A DNA stretch of 64,000 bases from Vespa crabro (Eukaryota > Arthropoda > Insecta > Hymenoptera > Vespidae). Shown here piece by piece: positions 1-12,105 of the stretch. The first letter of the stretch is position 1; each line of letters opens with the position of its first letter. The DNA lies in the NCBI RefSeq assembly GCF_910589235.1, contig NC_060959.1:4321763-4385762 (forward strand), given 5' to 3'. The position numbers and the translations under genes are program-made. The notes beneath the pieces were generated by a model. It was not told the origin of the DNA. It searched no databases and saw only the letters and a program-made list of their open reading frames with translations.

Positions 1-3000
1 TGTTTGGTCAATGCAATTTTGTTTTAAGCCCTGAGGAAAATTATTTGAATATTGAAAATTGTCACAGTTAACAAGTGCAAATACATTGGATTTTTGAACA
101 CAAAACAATATGAAGAATATTGGAAAAAGGCTGGTTGGCTTGAAAGAAATTTGCTTATTAATATGAATATATATTTTAAAGTGTATATTCTGTTGTGAGG
201 CTTCTCTTGGGGCTGTTTTGTTTTTCACAGTTTTCATACAAAAATTTTAATGCTCTGGAAGATTGCTGGAATTGTATATAACGCTCGTATAATCTCAATG
301 TCTGGCTTAAATGGGAAAAGGTATGTTGGAGATCCCAGATTATTTACATTCTTATTCCAGTTACTATTAATCAGCCCCAAAGATCACAAGCACATGGCTT
401 TGGATTTCGACTGGATCCTGGCATATTACAGTTGCTGATCATGTATTTGTAAGCAAACTTTACATAATGCATATGTTTGTACATAGTCGAATGTGCAATG
501 TTGAAAAATTTATTATTATAATTTAAACTTATGTATTTAACTGTTTGAAAAGAGTTCATATGGTAAGGGTGGGCAAAACAAAATGTTGTTCTGAGCTACA
601 GGAATGTTGCTGTGTTTCATGCAATGACTAAATGGAGAAGACTCATTCGGATAAATCTCTACGATATAATAACAAGATATCTTATTGAGCAAGAAAATAT
701 CGAATATTACTTAATGAATTCATATTAAAAGAAAAATAGAAAAACCTATATTTATTACATAGCAATTCTTCGATAATAGTATTTCTTGTTGCTCACCAAA
801 GTTTAAATAACAGGTTCCTGCACTGCACGCTGATATCATATGATAACATATCTACAATATTTATTCATCATTTGAATATAAATTTAAACGAAATATTAAG
901 GAGATGGATATTGTAAGAATTCATGTTCTAATAATTAGACATTCAAGTACCATAATTTTTAATAATATGTATGTAATGAGGTATTTAAACTTATATACCT
1001 AAACAAATTTTATGCAATTCTTGGATCAGCTTTTTTTTATATAGTTTAGATTTGTGGATGGTTTATGTGAGTATTAGGGGAGGAAAGGGAGGGCAAAAAG
1101 ATTTTGCATTTTCTTTCCACAGAGATGCTAGCAGAACTATGCACATTTCCCATCAGGTATTCTTGTGATATCAGCCAAAGCATGTGCAGCATGGTAGTCT
1201 ACTTCAGAACGCATTGTACCTAGCCAGTGGAAGATTAGAATATAGCTATTTGAGAAATGCATCTTTTGAAACTGCTAATGGGTGGAAAATTTCTTCATGG
1301 GATGCAGATGTTAACATATCCATTGAACGCATATATGTCCAACAACTACTATTTCGTCAGAAGATAATACTGCACAGAACATCCATCCGTATGTATCATG
1401 TAGAGAAAAACATTCATTATTTGAATTTTACATGACCATCTAAAGAAGGATAAAGTAATTTCATGCCAAAGTAGTAGATAGCTTTACTGTACAATTGCAA
1501 CAATTTTATTATTTAATAAGCTATAGTAACATAATTTACAAGACTCATTAATATTGGAGTAAAATTACTCTAAAACAAAGAATTTCATTATAACGAAGTA
1601 TAAGAGGTCGTTTTCCGATAGAAATGTTTCCCAGGTAAATAGTAGCTATTGCGGGATATATTAATATTTTTCTTACAGGAAAGTGTTTGAGATTAAAAAT
1701 AACATTATTTCTTTAGATAAAAGCAATATGGAAGAAGTATATAAAGTGATGTGAATTTTATTATTGCTGCAATAATTTATTGATTGCTTTCGTTTAACGT
1801 ATAGAATATGAGTACAAGATATGATATTACAGATTTGCTGTCATGAAATAGAAATTTTAATTTGCTTATGCTATGTAGCCAGGTAATTCATAAAGATATA
1901 ATTTAAAACAGGAGGCTCATAATACTTAAACATAGGAAGAGGAATATTGTGTAGGTTGTGTGAAATTAGTGCATTCGTTCGTTAATATTTTATTATGCTA
2001 TTATGTGAGAAAGTTCTTTGATATCAAATATGTGTGATAAAAACAAGTTTTGTGTAATGTGATAACCAAATATACATCAAGCTCAAGATAATGCGCATCA
2101 ATATTGCTAAAATTGGGTGGAATATTAATTTGGTAGCTATATACGTTGAGTTTTACATATAGTATGACAATTTAAATCTACCAACACAATTTAATGAATG
2201 ATGCTTGGTATTAAATTCTATGGCTGGAAGAGGTAGAAATATTGTAGAAATGGCTTTTGATGCTAGCAAACTTTGGTGAGTGAATTTTGTGAGTTATATT
2301 TTTTCAATTAAAAAGGACAATAAGACTAAATTTTAATGGCTGTATTAATTAATATGCTGTTTAAGTGCTGTGTATTGCGCTTTGAAACTATTCATTGATT
2401 TTAAACTACACATTGTATAATAATTGATTACTTTGCTTCAAACATTATTGTACTGCTATATCAGTGTATTGAGAACAGTTTAATAAATTGTTTAGGAATT
2501 TTTGGAAGAGAAGGGATGGGAGGGAGGGTACTAATAAATTGAAGATTCAATGGCATTTCAGATAGCATCACTTATGTGTGATATAGAAAAATTGTCTAGC
2601 ATTGTGAGTTGTCCTTCTAGGATCAAGAATATGCATGAGATGGCAAATGCACTATACTAAATAGTAAAGGAAATGTCTAATTTCTAATATTTCATTGTTT
2701 CTATGATGCTAAGATAACGCTTCTCTCTTCCTGATTTTTTAAAAGCAGTATTAATTGAGGTATTTTTTCAACAAAAATCATTTTATTTAACATATTGTAA
2801 AAGGTAGAATTGGTAATTTTCTCCTAGAATATATTTCATAATTTGTGTAAAAGCAACCAATTAACTTGCAACCAATTTAGATATAACATTCACTTGATTA
2901 AATATCTAGCACTTCATCAATATAGGAAGGTATTATGAGAAGTCGAACAATTCAATACAGGAAGAAAAACAACATGGGTACACTATCGAAAGTAGCAATA

Positions 3001-3200
3001 ATTGTGAAGTTTATATTAATGAAAATATTAAATATGAAAGAAGATGTATTTATTTTATAAAAACAGCTGACATATCGTATTTCCGAAGATTATTTTAATT
3101 TATGAAGATTATGAAGAGATTATGTTGATTTATGAAGATAATGAAGATTACGAAGATTATGAAGATTATTTAAATTATATATTGATTGTTATTTATGAAG
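1..3200. other. AT-rich stretch without a supported gene
   Basis: No reading frame here looks like protein: the longest are 60-83 codons with random-looking composition and no consistent splice sites. The sequence has mixed composition rather than simple repeats, so it could be the 3' UTR or intron of a gene to the left, but nothing proves this. I see no RNA gene in it. Confidence 0.5.
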
Positions 3201-3205
3201 ATTAG

Positions 3206-3276
3206 TTAGAAACACAAGAAATTCTCGATATTCCTGGTCATGATTTGGATTCACCTGATTGGGAGCTTCGCTATAC
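3206..3276 (+). other. possible isolated coding exon
   Basis: An open stretch lies between an AG (gattag) and a good donor (ac|gtgagt). In one frame it reads LETQEILDIPGHDLDSPDW followed by ELRYT, which looks more protein-like than its surroundings. No partner exon was found on either side, and the upstream pyrimidine tract is poor. I keep it only as a candidate; chance is the main alternative. Confidence 0.15.
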
Positions 3277-4340
3277 GTGAGTTATACTTCGTATTCTTCA
3301 CATTTGTTAATCAGCTATTTTTAGAGGCCACATAAGTTTGTAAAAAATTGTAAATAAGGCTGTGAATGAAGATTATTGGAAGATAGTCGATCACAATTTT
3401 CTCAGGACATCAGTAATCGTTAAAACTTGAAATAAATCTAGTAAAAGGATCCTTGAAAACATCGATGGTGTCCCAATGCCCGATCGACTAGAGGATGGGA
3501 TTGGTCGTCGAATTACTATGGCATCGGCAATCTACTAATTTTAGAAGAGGTTTTCATTTGGCATCATCATCTCTTGGGTTATACCTTCATAGTCAAACTT
3601 TTAGCAGTTGATCATTGAAATGATACACGGAAAGAGGAACTTGTAGGAATATTTTTGGAAGATGTCTCTAAAGGATCTTCTAGAAGTGGATTCGTTTTCG
3701 TTGTAGCAGTTGATGAAAACATCTATTATCGAAGAATGGGTTAATGGGATCTACATATGGCGTTTGTAATTTCCTGTGTCCTCTTTGATTTTATGATTTT
3801 TCTTGTACGCGATTAGAGGCGATGATTTTCAATTGACCAACGTCCTTAAACAGACCTTTGAATGATCCAGAGTTCCAGCAAAACAGCCTATTTTTTCATT
3901 TTAAAAGGTTTGTATCAAACTATGTGAATAATTGTATAACGTTTAATCTATTAGGTTTGTCTAATTACAAACTTTTTCTTACAGATATTTTTTTATACTT
4001 TGTTGGAGACTTCCTGCTTATAGAAGATAGGATTTTTTTTCGATATTTATTTTCTTTTTAGCTTTTGTTCATTGTTATTTTTTAATATTTTTCACATCTA
4101 TAACCTTTTTAATGTCACAAGTGCATTAATGCGCTCTGCATTGTCAGCCTTGTAATAGTGTTGTCACTTAGACAAAAAACGCATGTATATACATTTTGGT
4201 TTGAACTCGTAATTATTATTGATTGTTTTTCTTACGGCCTAATGGATATTATCGAGATATTATTACATATTTGAAGCTTAAAAAATTAAAAAAAATATAA
4301 AAGAAAAAAATATTCAAAAGAGAAATAAAAAATATAAGGT
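3277..4340. other. non-coding stretch
   Basis: Moderately AT-rich sequence with short degenerate GAAGAT/GATTATGAAG-like motifs just before it. No ORF longer than about 67 codons and no recognisable family. Confidence 0.4.
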
Positions 4341-4344
4341 CAAA

Positions 4345-4650
4345 AATAAAAAAATTAGAAAATAAAAGATTAGAAAATAAAAGATTAGAAAATAAAAAAG
4401 ATCAGAAAATAAAAAAGATTAGAAAATAAAAAAGATTAGAAAATAAAAAAGATTAGAAAATAAAAAGATTAGAAAATAAAAAGATTAGAAAATAAAAAAG
4501 ATTAGAAAATAAAAAGATTAGAAAATAAAAAGATTAGAAAATAAAAAGATTAGAAAATAAAAAGATTAGAAAATAAAAAGATTAGAAAATAAAAAGATTA
4601 GAAAATAAAAAGATTAGAAAATAAAAAAGATTAGAAAATAAAAAAAATAA
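4345..4650. repeat. A-rich 16-18 bp minisatellite
   Basis: About 17 tandem copies of a unit close to agattagaaaataaaaa, with unit length varying between 16 and 18 bp through slippage in the A runs. It is almost pure A plus AT on this strand with one G per half unit. No coding potential. Confidence 0.9.
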
Positions 4651-4865
4651 AATTAATAGTTTACAAAAATAAAAATGAGATTCCCTAAAAAGTATGAAAA
4701 AAACCAGATTAGAGGAAATTAAAAGAAAAAATATGTAGATTTTATTATAATATATATTTATAATTTTGATGTATTGCTCTTAAAGTAAAACCAGTAAATG
4801 ACTACGCAATTACTTAAACTATGATTATACATAATTATGTTAAATCTTATACTGGTAGCCAAATA

Positions 4866-4996
4866 TTAGTTTGGGGAAAAAGAAATCCATTATTTTTGCG
4901 TGAACTTCAAGACTTTATTTAACATGTTTCGAATTGTCCGATTTGGGTCAAATAAAAAAAAAAATAAAATAATGGATTTCTTTCTCCACAACCTAA
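4866..4996. mobile_element. 131-bp mariner-like MITE
   Basis: The two ends are inverted repeats of about 31 bp (28 of 31 matching) beginning TTAGTTTGGGG on the left and, on the opposite strand, TTAGGTTGTGG on the right. TA dinucleotides flank both ends (4864-4865 and 4997-4998), as expected for the TA target duplication of Tc1/mariner transposons. There is no transposase ORF, so it is a non-autonomous miniature element. The family assignment rests on the TA duplication and end style only. Confidence 0.65.
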
Positions 4997-4999
4997 TAT

Positions 5000-5870
5000 T
5001 ACAATATTTTAGGTGGCATTAGAAAGAAAAAAATTATGTTTTGAAGATTATTCTTAAATATGTTAGTGTCGTTATAAATTCAAAGATCAATCTTATTCAA
5101 AATCGCAAATAATTTGAATGATTGATTGGTTTATATAAAAAAACTGCAAATATTACAATATATTACAAATTTAATTCATATTTTGAGTAGGAAATCAATC
5201 ATCTGAACTAAAGATTTTATTGTAAAATATTAATATCGATCTTTATTATAAAATATTAATATCTCAATTTTCATCATATTTTTAAAACAAATATTATTTT
5301 AATATCAAGCAAAATTATTCCATTTGAGCGAGTTTGAATTTTATACATTTTTAAATCAACTGAAATATTCTGAAAAATAATTGTATTGACGAAAAATTAG
5401 TAATGATATTTGCAAAACAAGAAATATATAAAAAGAAATATAAAAATTTCACTGATTATGAAAGAAACGATTCCATGTATCACAGAAACGAAGGCATTTA
5501 AATATTACTTTCTCAACATATATTCAAGTATCTAACCAATATACGTTACATATTTATAAAATTAATGATTGTAGTGATTACTAAGAAGCAAAAAATATTA
5601 TAATAATAGAATAATTACAATGTTATAAGATAAATAAAAATACTTGCAAATTTGTAGCATGTATGTACCTTTCTACGTAAATATTTACTATTCCATTATA
5701 AAGCTAAAGAATAAATATATATTGAGAAAGTGAAAATACAGAAAAACAAAATATTTCAGGTTTTATAAATTTCAAATAAAATTTGTTGAAAAAACCAAGT
5801 ACTGTGATTCATCGGAATATTAAAATATTCTTGTTATCATTCAGGAAACTGAACGTTTAGGATATCATAA
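5000..5870. other. AT-rich non-coding stretch
   Basis: Very AT-rich sequence with no ORF, no repeats of note and no RNA gene that I can see. Confidence 0.5.
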
Positions 5871-5897
5871 TAGTCATTTTTCGAGCGAACATAGAAG

Positions 5898-6855
5898 AAT
5901 CATCACCTGGACAGCGGACATTGAAGGATCATCACCTGGACAAGCGGACATCGAAGGATCATCACCTGGACAAGCGGACATCGAAGGATCATCACCTGGA
6001 CAAGCGGACATCGAAGGATCATCACCTGGACAAGCGGACATCGAAGGATCATCACCTGGACAAGCGGACATCGAAGGATCATCACCTGAACAAGCGGACA
6101 TCGAAGGATCATCACCTGAACAAGCGGACATCGAAGGATCATCACCTGAACAAGCGGACATCGAAGGATCATCACCTGAACAAGCGGACATCGAAGGATC
6201 ATCACCTGAACAAGCGGACATCGAAGGATCATCACCTGGACAAGCGGACATCGAAGGATCATCACCTGAACAAGCGGACATCGAAGGATCATCACCTGGA
6301 CAAGCGGACATCGAAGGATCACCTGGACAAGCGGACATTGAAGGATCATCACCTGGACAAGTGGACATCGAAGGATCATCACCTGGACAAGCGGACATCG
6401 AAGGATCATCACCTGGACGAGCGGACATCGAAGGATCATCACCTGGACAAGCGGACATCGAAGGATCATCACCTGGACAAGCGGACATCGAAGGATCATC
6501 ACCTGGACAAGCGGACATCGAAGGATCATCACCTGGACAAGCGGACATCGAAGGATCATCACCTGAACAAGCGGACATCGAAGGATCATCACCTGGACAA
6601 GCGGACATCGAAGGATCATGACCTGGACAAGCGAACATCGAAGGATCATGACCTGGACAAGCGGACATCGAAGGATCGTGACCTGGACAAGCGGACATCG
6701 AAGGATCATCATCTGGACAAGCGGACATCGAAGGATCAACACCTGGACAAGCGGACATCGAAGGATCATGACCTGGACAAGCGGACATCGAAGGATCATC
6801 ACTTGGACAAGCGGACATCGAAGGATCAACACCTGAAGAAGCGGACATCGAAGGA
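5898..6855. repeat. 30-bp minisatellite, about 31 copies
   Basis: The unit is close to ggacaagcggacatcgaagg plus atcatcacct. It repeats about 31 times almost without spacers; one unit (around 6319) has lost 3 bp. Because 30 is a multiple of three and the unit has no stop codon, several frames on both strands stay open for over 250 codons: KDHHLDKRTS on plus (5921-7075), DDPSMSACPG on minus (5874-6869). Differences between units change amino acids freely in every frame (GAC to AAC, CAT CAC to CAT GAC or CAA CAC), so no frame looks conserved as protein. I call it non-coding satellite DNA. It is much GC-richer than the surroundings. Confidence 0.9.
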
Positions 6856-7600
6856 TTATCATTATCCAAACAGCGGATATCGAAGTATTATCATTATCCA
6901 GACAGCGGATATCGAAGTATTATCATTATCCAGACAGCGGATATCGAAGTATTATCATTATCCATACAGCGGATATCGAAGTATTATCATTATCCATACA
7001 GCGGATATCGAAGTATTATCATTATCCGGACAGCGGACATTGAAGGACTATCATTACCCGGGCAGCGGATATTAAAGGAGGATCATCACCCAGATAGTGG
7101 ACATCGAGGGACCATCCTCATTAGTCGGAGTGGAGCGGACATCGAGGGACCATGATCATTTTTACTGGAGAGGGGTGGACATCGAGGGACTGTCATCATT
7201 ATCCCGAAGAAGATCGGACATCGAGGGACTGTCATCATTAACTCGAAGAAGAGGGGACATCGAGGGATTGCCATTTACTGGAGAGGAGCGGACATCAAGG
7301 GACTGTTATCCATATCAAGAAGGAACCAAATCGCTATCCATAGAGCTGGACATCGAGGGAACATCATCGCCATCATCATTATCATCATTATCATCATCAT
7401 CATCATCATTATTATTATCATTATCATCTTTATAATCATTATCATTATCACTATAATTATCCTAAGAACGAACATCGAGGGATCTTCATTACTTGGAGCA
7501 CGGATATTGAAGGACTGTCATCACTCGAAGATCATCACTCGAAGATCATCACTAGAAGATCATCATTTGGAAAGATAATTTTTAATATTAGGAATCATGG
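6856..7600. repeat. degenerate flank of the 30-bp minisatellite
   Basis: The core gcggacatcgaagg carries on with other linkers: about six units of roughly 32-34 bp with cattatccagacagcggata (6856-7030), then longer spaced units built around gacatcgagggac (7097-7340), a (tcatca)n tract (7365-7435), and short gaagatcatcact units (7520-7560). Homogeneity falls off with distance from the 5.9-6.8 kb core, the usual pattern of an ageing tandem array. Confidence 0.75.
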
Positions 7601-8400
7601 GATCATCGTTATTCAGGCAACTCGATATCATGACGTATATATCATCATCTGGAAGATTGAACTTTGAGGAAACACTCACTTGTTCAGGTACTATCTACCG
7701 AAAGAACATTATCATTATTTGAACTTAAGCATAAAAAGATTCAATAAAATCATACAAAAAAGCAAACATTGAAATATCATAATAGTCACTACCATAGTTA
7801 CCATTATCAAAGAATTTAAATATTTGAGAGCTATCATCCAAAATACTAAACATCAATTAAGGAGACCATCATAGTCATCTAAGGAACGAGCATCAAAGAG
7901 CTACTTATAAGAAGACATCATAATGTCAGAATATCATATAAAAAACTATTGTTAGAAAATAATGAATTATAGAGGCATCGAAATTGTAGAATCGATTAAT
8001 ATTATGAAACTTTGATATCAAGAACTTCATTTAGAGATAAAAAAAAATTTCTAGAAAGAGCTTCTGAACTATTACCAATATTTTTGTTTTTTGATACATT
8101 CTAGAATTTTTCAAATGTTTAAAATTTAATTGTTAAAAGTTATGTACACATCTATATTATTTATTTAAAAATAATATAATCGTAGAAGTATTTTTGTTAA
8201 GTACAGTTTGTACATTTTTACTTTTGTTTACAGAAGCATCCATCAAGAACGATAATAAAATACATTGTAAAATTAATAATTCATTAACATGAAGAATGGG
8301 AAGACACGAAGAATCAAGATAAAGAGAAACATTTTAATTAATAAATAGTAATTTTAAGGAAGTTAATTTTAATATTCAATAATTTATATTTTCAGTAGTG
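7600..8400. other. non-coding stretch after the minisatellite
   Basis: AT-rich sequence with scattered traces of the same aacatc/gatcatc motifs up to about 7.9 kb, then plain AT-rich sequence. No ORF of interest. Confidence 0.4.
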
Positions 8401-8402
8401 TG

Positions 8403-8566
8403 AGTGTGTATATATATATGTATGTATGTATGATGTATGTATGATGTATGTATGATGTATGTATGATGTATGTATGATGTATGTATGATGTATGTATGAT
8501 GTATGTATGATGGATGTATGTATGTATGTATGTATGTATGTATGTATAATAAATATATATATATAT

Positions 8567-8602
<36 letters not shown>

Positions 8603-8655
8603 TGCGCGTACGTGCGCGTACGTGTGTAAAGAAACTTGTAAAATTATATTTTAAC

Positions 8656-8705
<50 letters not shown>
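8403..8705. repeat. composite microsatellite
   Basis: From left to right: about nine copies of the 11-mer tgatgtatgta, a (gtat)n run, a (tg)n run around 8571-8600 ending in gcgcgtacgtgcgcgtacgtg, then (ta)n at about 8660-8705. The alternating purine-pyrimidine tract could adopt Z-DNA. ORFs across it are artefacts. Confidence 0.9.
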
Positions 8706-8709
<4 letters not shown>

Positions 8710-9820
8710 CACGTTTACTGTATATTGTATAAAATTTTTTATATTTTATTATTTTTGATATAGTATGTATGTCAGTAATTATAAAAATTATAAAATTAAT
8801 CATTGTCTAAGATTTTAACTAATATAACTAATAATATAATTCTATGTAAAAACTCATAGTTCTAATGGAAAGTAATTACAATATTTGTGAAAATATATTT
8901 TTTATTAAATGATTTTCTACACAAATTTTTAATGTTTCAATAAATATTGCGCTTTTATATCAATATTGTAATTATTGGGTTATACCTGTATAATATTCTT
9001 GAGTTACGAAATATGAAATTAAATTTATAAATATGAAATATAGAATGTCCGTACTTTTATTGGTAAAAGTATGTAATAATAAAAGTATTTTCATAATAGA
9101 ATTGTTAATATAGATTAAATACTAAAGCATGATAACGTAATATCTTTAAACAATACGATTTTTGAAAAACTGGTTCCATATGAGCATAAAAAATCAAGTA
9201 AGTAGACAAAATCATAGAACATCAATAATTAATTTTTTAAAGTTACTTCTTTAGAATAATTTAAAATTGCCGCCAAGTGAATTTAAAGTTAGGAAACAAT
9301 TTTTTAAAATGATTAAATTTTCTTTATTTTTAAACGAAAAATCAATTTAATATAACTTCGAATATTCAGAATAACTATATGTAAAATAATAATATCCGTA
9401 CAGACTTTAAAACTAAAAGATGTAAGGTTAAATAATAAATAAATTTGTGAAATTATATTCCCGATAGTAATCTGTTATTTTATGTATAAATATTAAACAA
9501 GAACAGATTTAACATTCAATCGAAAATTCTATCGCAATAACAATTTTTAAATATAAATAAAAGATATAAGTTCAAACTATTCCATTTAAATATTTTCATC
9601 GATAAATGGGTGCATATGATTGGATCGTTGTTGGAAATATTGTTTTTCTTAAGATCGAAGGGAAAAAAACTTTTTTATTTATTATTACATATGCGTTTAT
9701 TTAAAATGTAGATTTTCCTTAAATTTAGATCAAATTAAATTTATTAAAGATTCACAATATCTATACATGTGAATGAATCGGTCGAAAAAATCATATATGT
9801 ATGTAAATCTAGTTTTCGGA
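8706..9820. other. AT-rich intergenic stretch
   Basis: No ORF and no repeat of note. Composition changes sharply at about 9820, where the GC-richer promoter region of the next gene begins. Confidence 0.5.
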
Positions 9821-10118
9821 ATGCGTCAGGGCCTTCGAAGCGCTACGAACAGTTTTCCGACGTATGGTACCATATCATATCGGAAAGGTGATCGTTGATT
9901 GGCTCGCGCTTGGTACTCGTAATGCCCCACACTACCACCCAAAGGCGGTGGAACGGGTTGCTTGGCAATCGAATAAAAGGGGGGAAGGAGGAGTGATTTC
10001 GCGCGTTGACCGGATTCCGAGTTGTTTCTGATAGATTCGAGAGCTAAGGTGCGTCTTTTCTCGTCTGGCTAGAAAGCGTTTGAAAAAAAGGCGATACCTA
10101 TCATCTCAGTACGACGAG
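9820..10118 (+). promoter_or_regulatory. probable promoter and 5' UTR of the GST zeta gene
   Basis: An island of balanced, CpG-containing sequence in very AT-rich surroundings, ending just before the first ATG at 10119. It includes ccaaaggcggtgg (about 9939-9951) and a weak aataaaagg box near 9970. The transcription start cannot be fixed from sequence alone. Confidence 0.5.
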
Positions 10119-10359
10119 ATGTCCGTCATGGGTAAGGTAAGCGAATTATTCAAAATTTAGATATCTCACTGATCGCTTTGATCACAACTCCCTTCCTCTT
10201 TATGTAGCTCAAGGCCTGTGTTATGTCGTTCCTTGATTAGAATTTGATATTTTACTCGTTTATACTTGTTGTTTGTTTTCTTGATAATTATTTTGATATT
10301 TTAAAATATGATGACCTTGTTCGATGATCTTCTTAAGTCATTTTCTCCAGAATAAATTT

Positions 10360-10450
<91 letters not shown>

Positions 10451-11629
10451 CGGCCTCGAGTTAACATTTATGTAAATGTATTGGTAACTGATATCGTTCG
10501 TGGTCGGTAAATATAATAAAAAAAAAAAAAAAGAAATCTGTTTTTTTTTATTTCTTTCTTTTTTTTCCTCATTATAGCCAGTACTCTATTCCTATTGGAG
10601 GAGTTCCTGTTCTTGGAGGGTGAGAATTGGTAAGAAAAATAATATTCTTTAATTTAATATAATTGTACACATTTTTACTTTAAATACGTGCAATAATATA
10701 TTGGAATTGTGTATTTATGTGCATTAAAATTTTTCTCTTTCGTTGTTTATTGTATTAATAAAATAGATAAAAGAATATTATAAAATATGTGTTATCTTAA
10801 TGTTCTATCAGTTAAGTTGTATCTTACATATCTTTGTCTTCATAGCATTAAATTTAAAAGAGATACCTTATGACATAAAACCTGTCAGCCTAGTAAAAGG
10901 TGGAGGAGAACAACATTGTAATGAGTTCCGTGAAATAAATCCAATGGAACAAGTGCCTGCACTTCATATTGACAATCATACATTGATAGAGTCTGTGAGT
11001 ATAATGTAAATTATATATTAATGAAATACATTGTCTAAATAATTAATAAGTGATTATATTTGTTTTTTTCTAGCTTAATATATTGCAATATCTGGAAGAG
11101 ACTAGACCACATCGTCCATTGATGCCAGCTGATCCAGTCAAAAGAGCTAGAGTTAGAGAGATTTGTGAAGTCATAGCTAGCGGTATACAACCTTTGCAGA
11201 ATTTAGTTGTGCTAATATATGTAGGGGAAGAACGTAAGAAGGAATGGGCACAGCATTGGATAACAAGAGGTTTTACAGGTGAGCAATTTAAATTTTTACA
11301 TTACAGATAGGAAATTGAAATATTCTATCATTATAATCAATAAACTTATATTTATAAAAATAGAAGGATCAATAATAATTAAAATTCTTTTTTTTACAGC
11401 TGTAGAAAAATTGTTGTCTTCCAGTGCAGGCAAATATTGTGTAGGAGATGAAATTACATTAGCAGATTGTTGTTTGGTGCCACAAATTTTCAATGCCAGA
11501 AGGTTTCATGTTGATTTGAGACCATTTCCAACAATTTTAAGGGTAGATAGACATTTAGAAGGCCATCCAGCTTTCACTGCAGCTCACCCTAATAACCAGC
11601 CTGACTGTCCACCTGAGGCGACCAAGTAG
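10119..11629 (+). CDS. GstZ: maleylacetoacetate isomerase (glutathione S-transferase zeta)
   Basis: The enzyme isomerises maleylacetoacetate to fumarylacetoacetate with glutathione, the penultimate step of tyrosine and phenylalanine breakdown, in the cytosol. Five coding exons join in frame: 10119-10136, 10578-10629, 10846-10994, 11074-11278 and 11400-11629 (217 residues, the usual family length). The zeta-class active-site motif SSCSWRVR lies in exon 2 (residues about 14-21), followed by the thioredoxin-like half (INPMEQVPALHIDNHTLIES) and the helical C-terminal half (YCVGDEITLADCCLVPQ). All introns are GT-AG and the phases agree. The first ATG is used; a second in-frame ATG follows three codons later. 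Intron 1 carries a long CT microsatellite. Identification is firm; the number of paralogues in the genome is unknown. Confidence 0.95.
10364..10446. repeat. (CT)n microsatellite in GST zeta intron 1
   Basis: About 40 CT dinucleotides with one interruption (ctttct). It lies within the 10137-10577 intron, away from the splice sites. Confidence 0.95.
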
Positions 11630-12105
11630 CAAGCAAGGCAGACCACCCTTTTCCTCTTCTAATTCACTGGAAGTATGGAAAGAGGTGGTCCAATTTTTTG
11701 TGGTTTGGTAGTGGCAAAAGGTGTTAAAGTACCCATGAGCCTTATTTTGTATCAAATTTACAAAGAAATGACGTTATCAAGAAACTACTCTTTGTATTTA
11801 TAGAGTAGAATTCACATGCATATAAGATGCGTTTTTGCTTAAATTTTTAATAAGCACAGAGAGCATAACGTTAAATTTGCAACTATATCTTTTGCTAATT
11901 TTATATGAAATACATTTACAGGTCCGTAAAATAATGGTACGTTTTCACCTTTTATCACTTTTAAACTACAATCAAGTATTGAAATGGTAGATGATACGGA
12001 ACATACTATGTATCACTGATACAAGATATTTCATCATCAACATGATCAAACTGTGTGCTATTGTATCAGTTGTTTGAAAATAAAGTGATAGTCGTGCCAT
12101 TTCTG
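11630..12105 (+). other. 3' UTR of the GST zeta gene
   Basis: Sequence downstream of the stop codon with a canonical AATAAA at 12079-12084, giving a 3' UTR of about 470 nt if used. Nothing else is coded here. Confidence 0.55.

Noticed and set aside
1184..1435. 83-codon ORF
   Set aside because: No recognisable domain, no splice context, and ordinary length for chance in this sequence.
5898..6855. Regular repeats that could suggest a CRISPR array
   Set aside because: There are no unique spacers between the repeats, and the DNA is clearly eukaryotic.
5874..7075. Long ORFs of 319-384 codons on both strands in the 30-bp array
   Set aside because: They follow from a stop-free unit whose length is a multiple of three. 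Differences between units change residues in all frames, and there is no signal peptide, domain or splice context.
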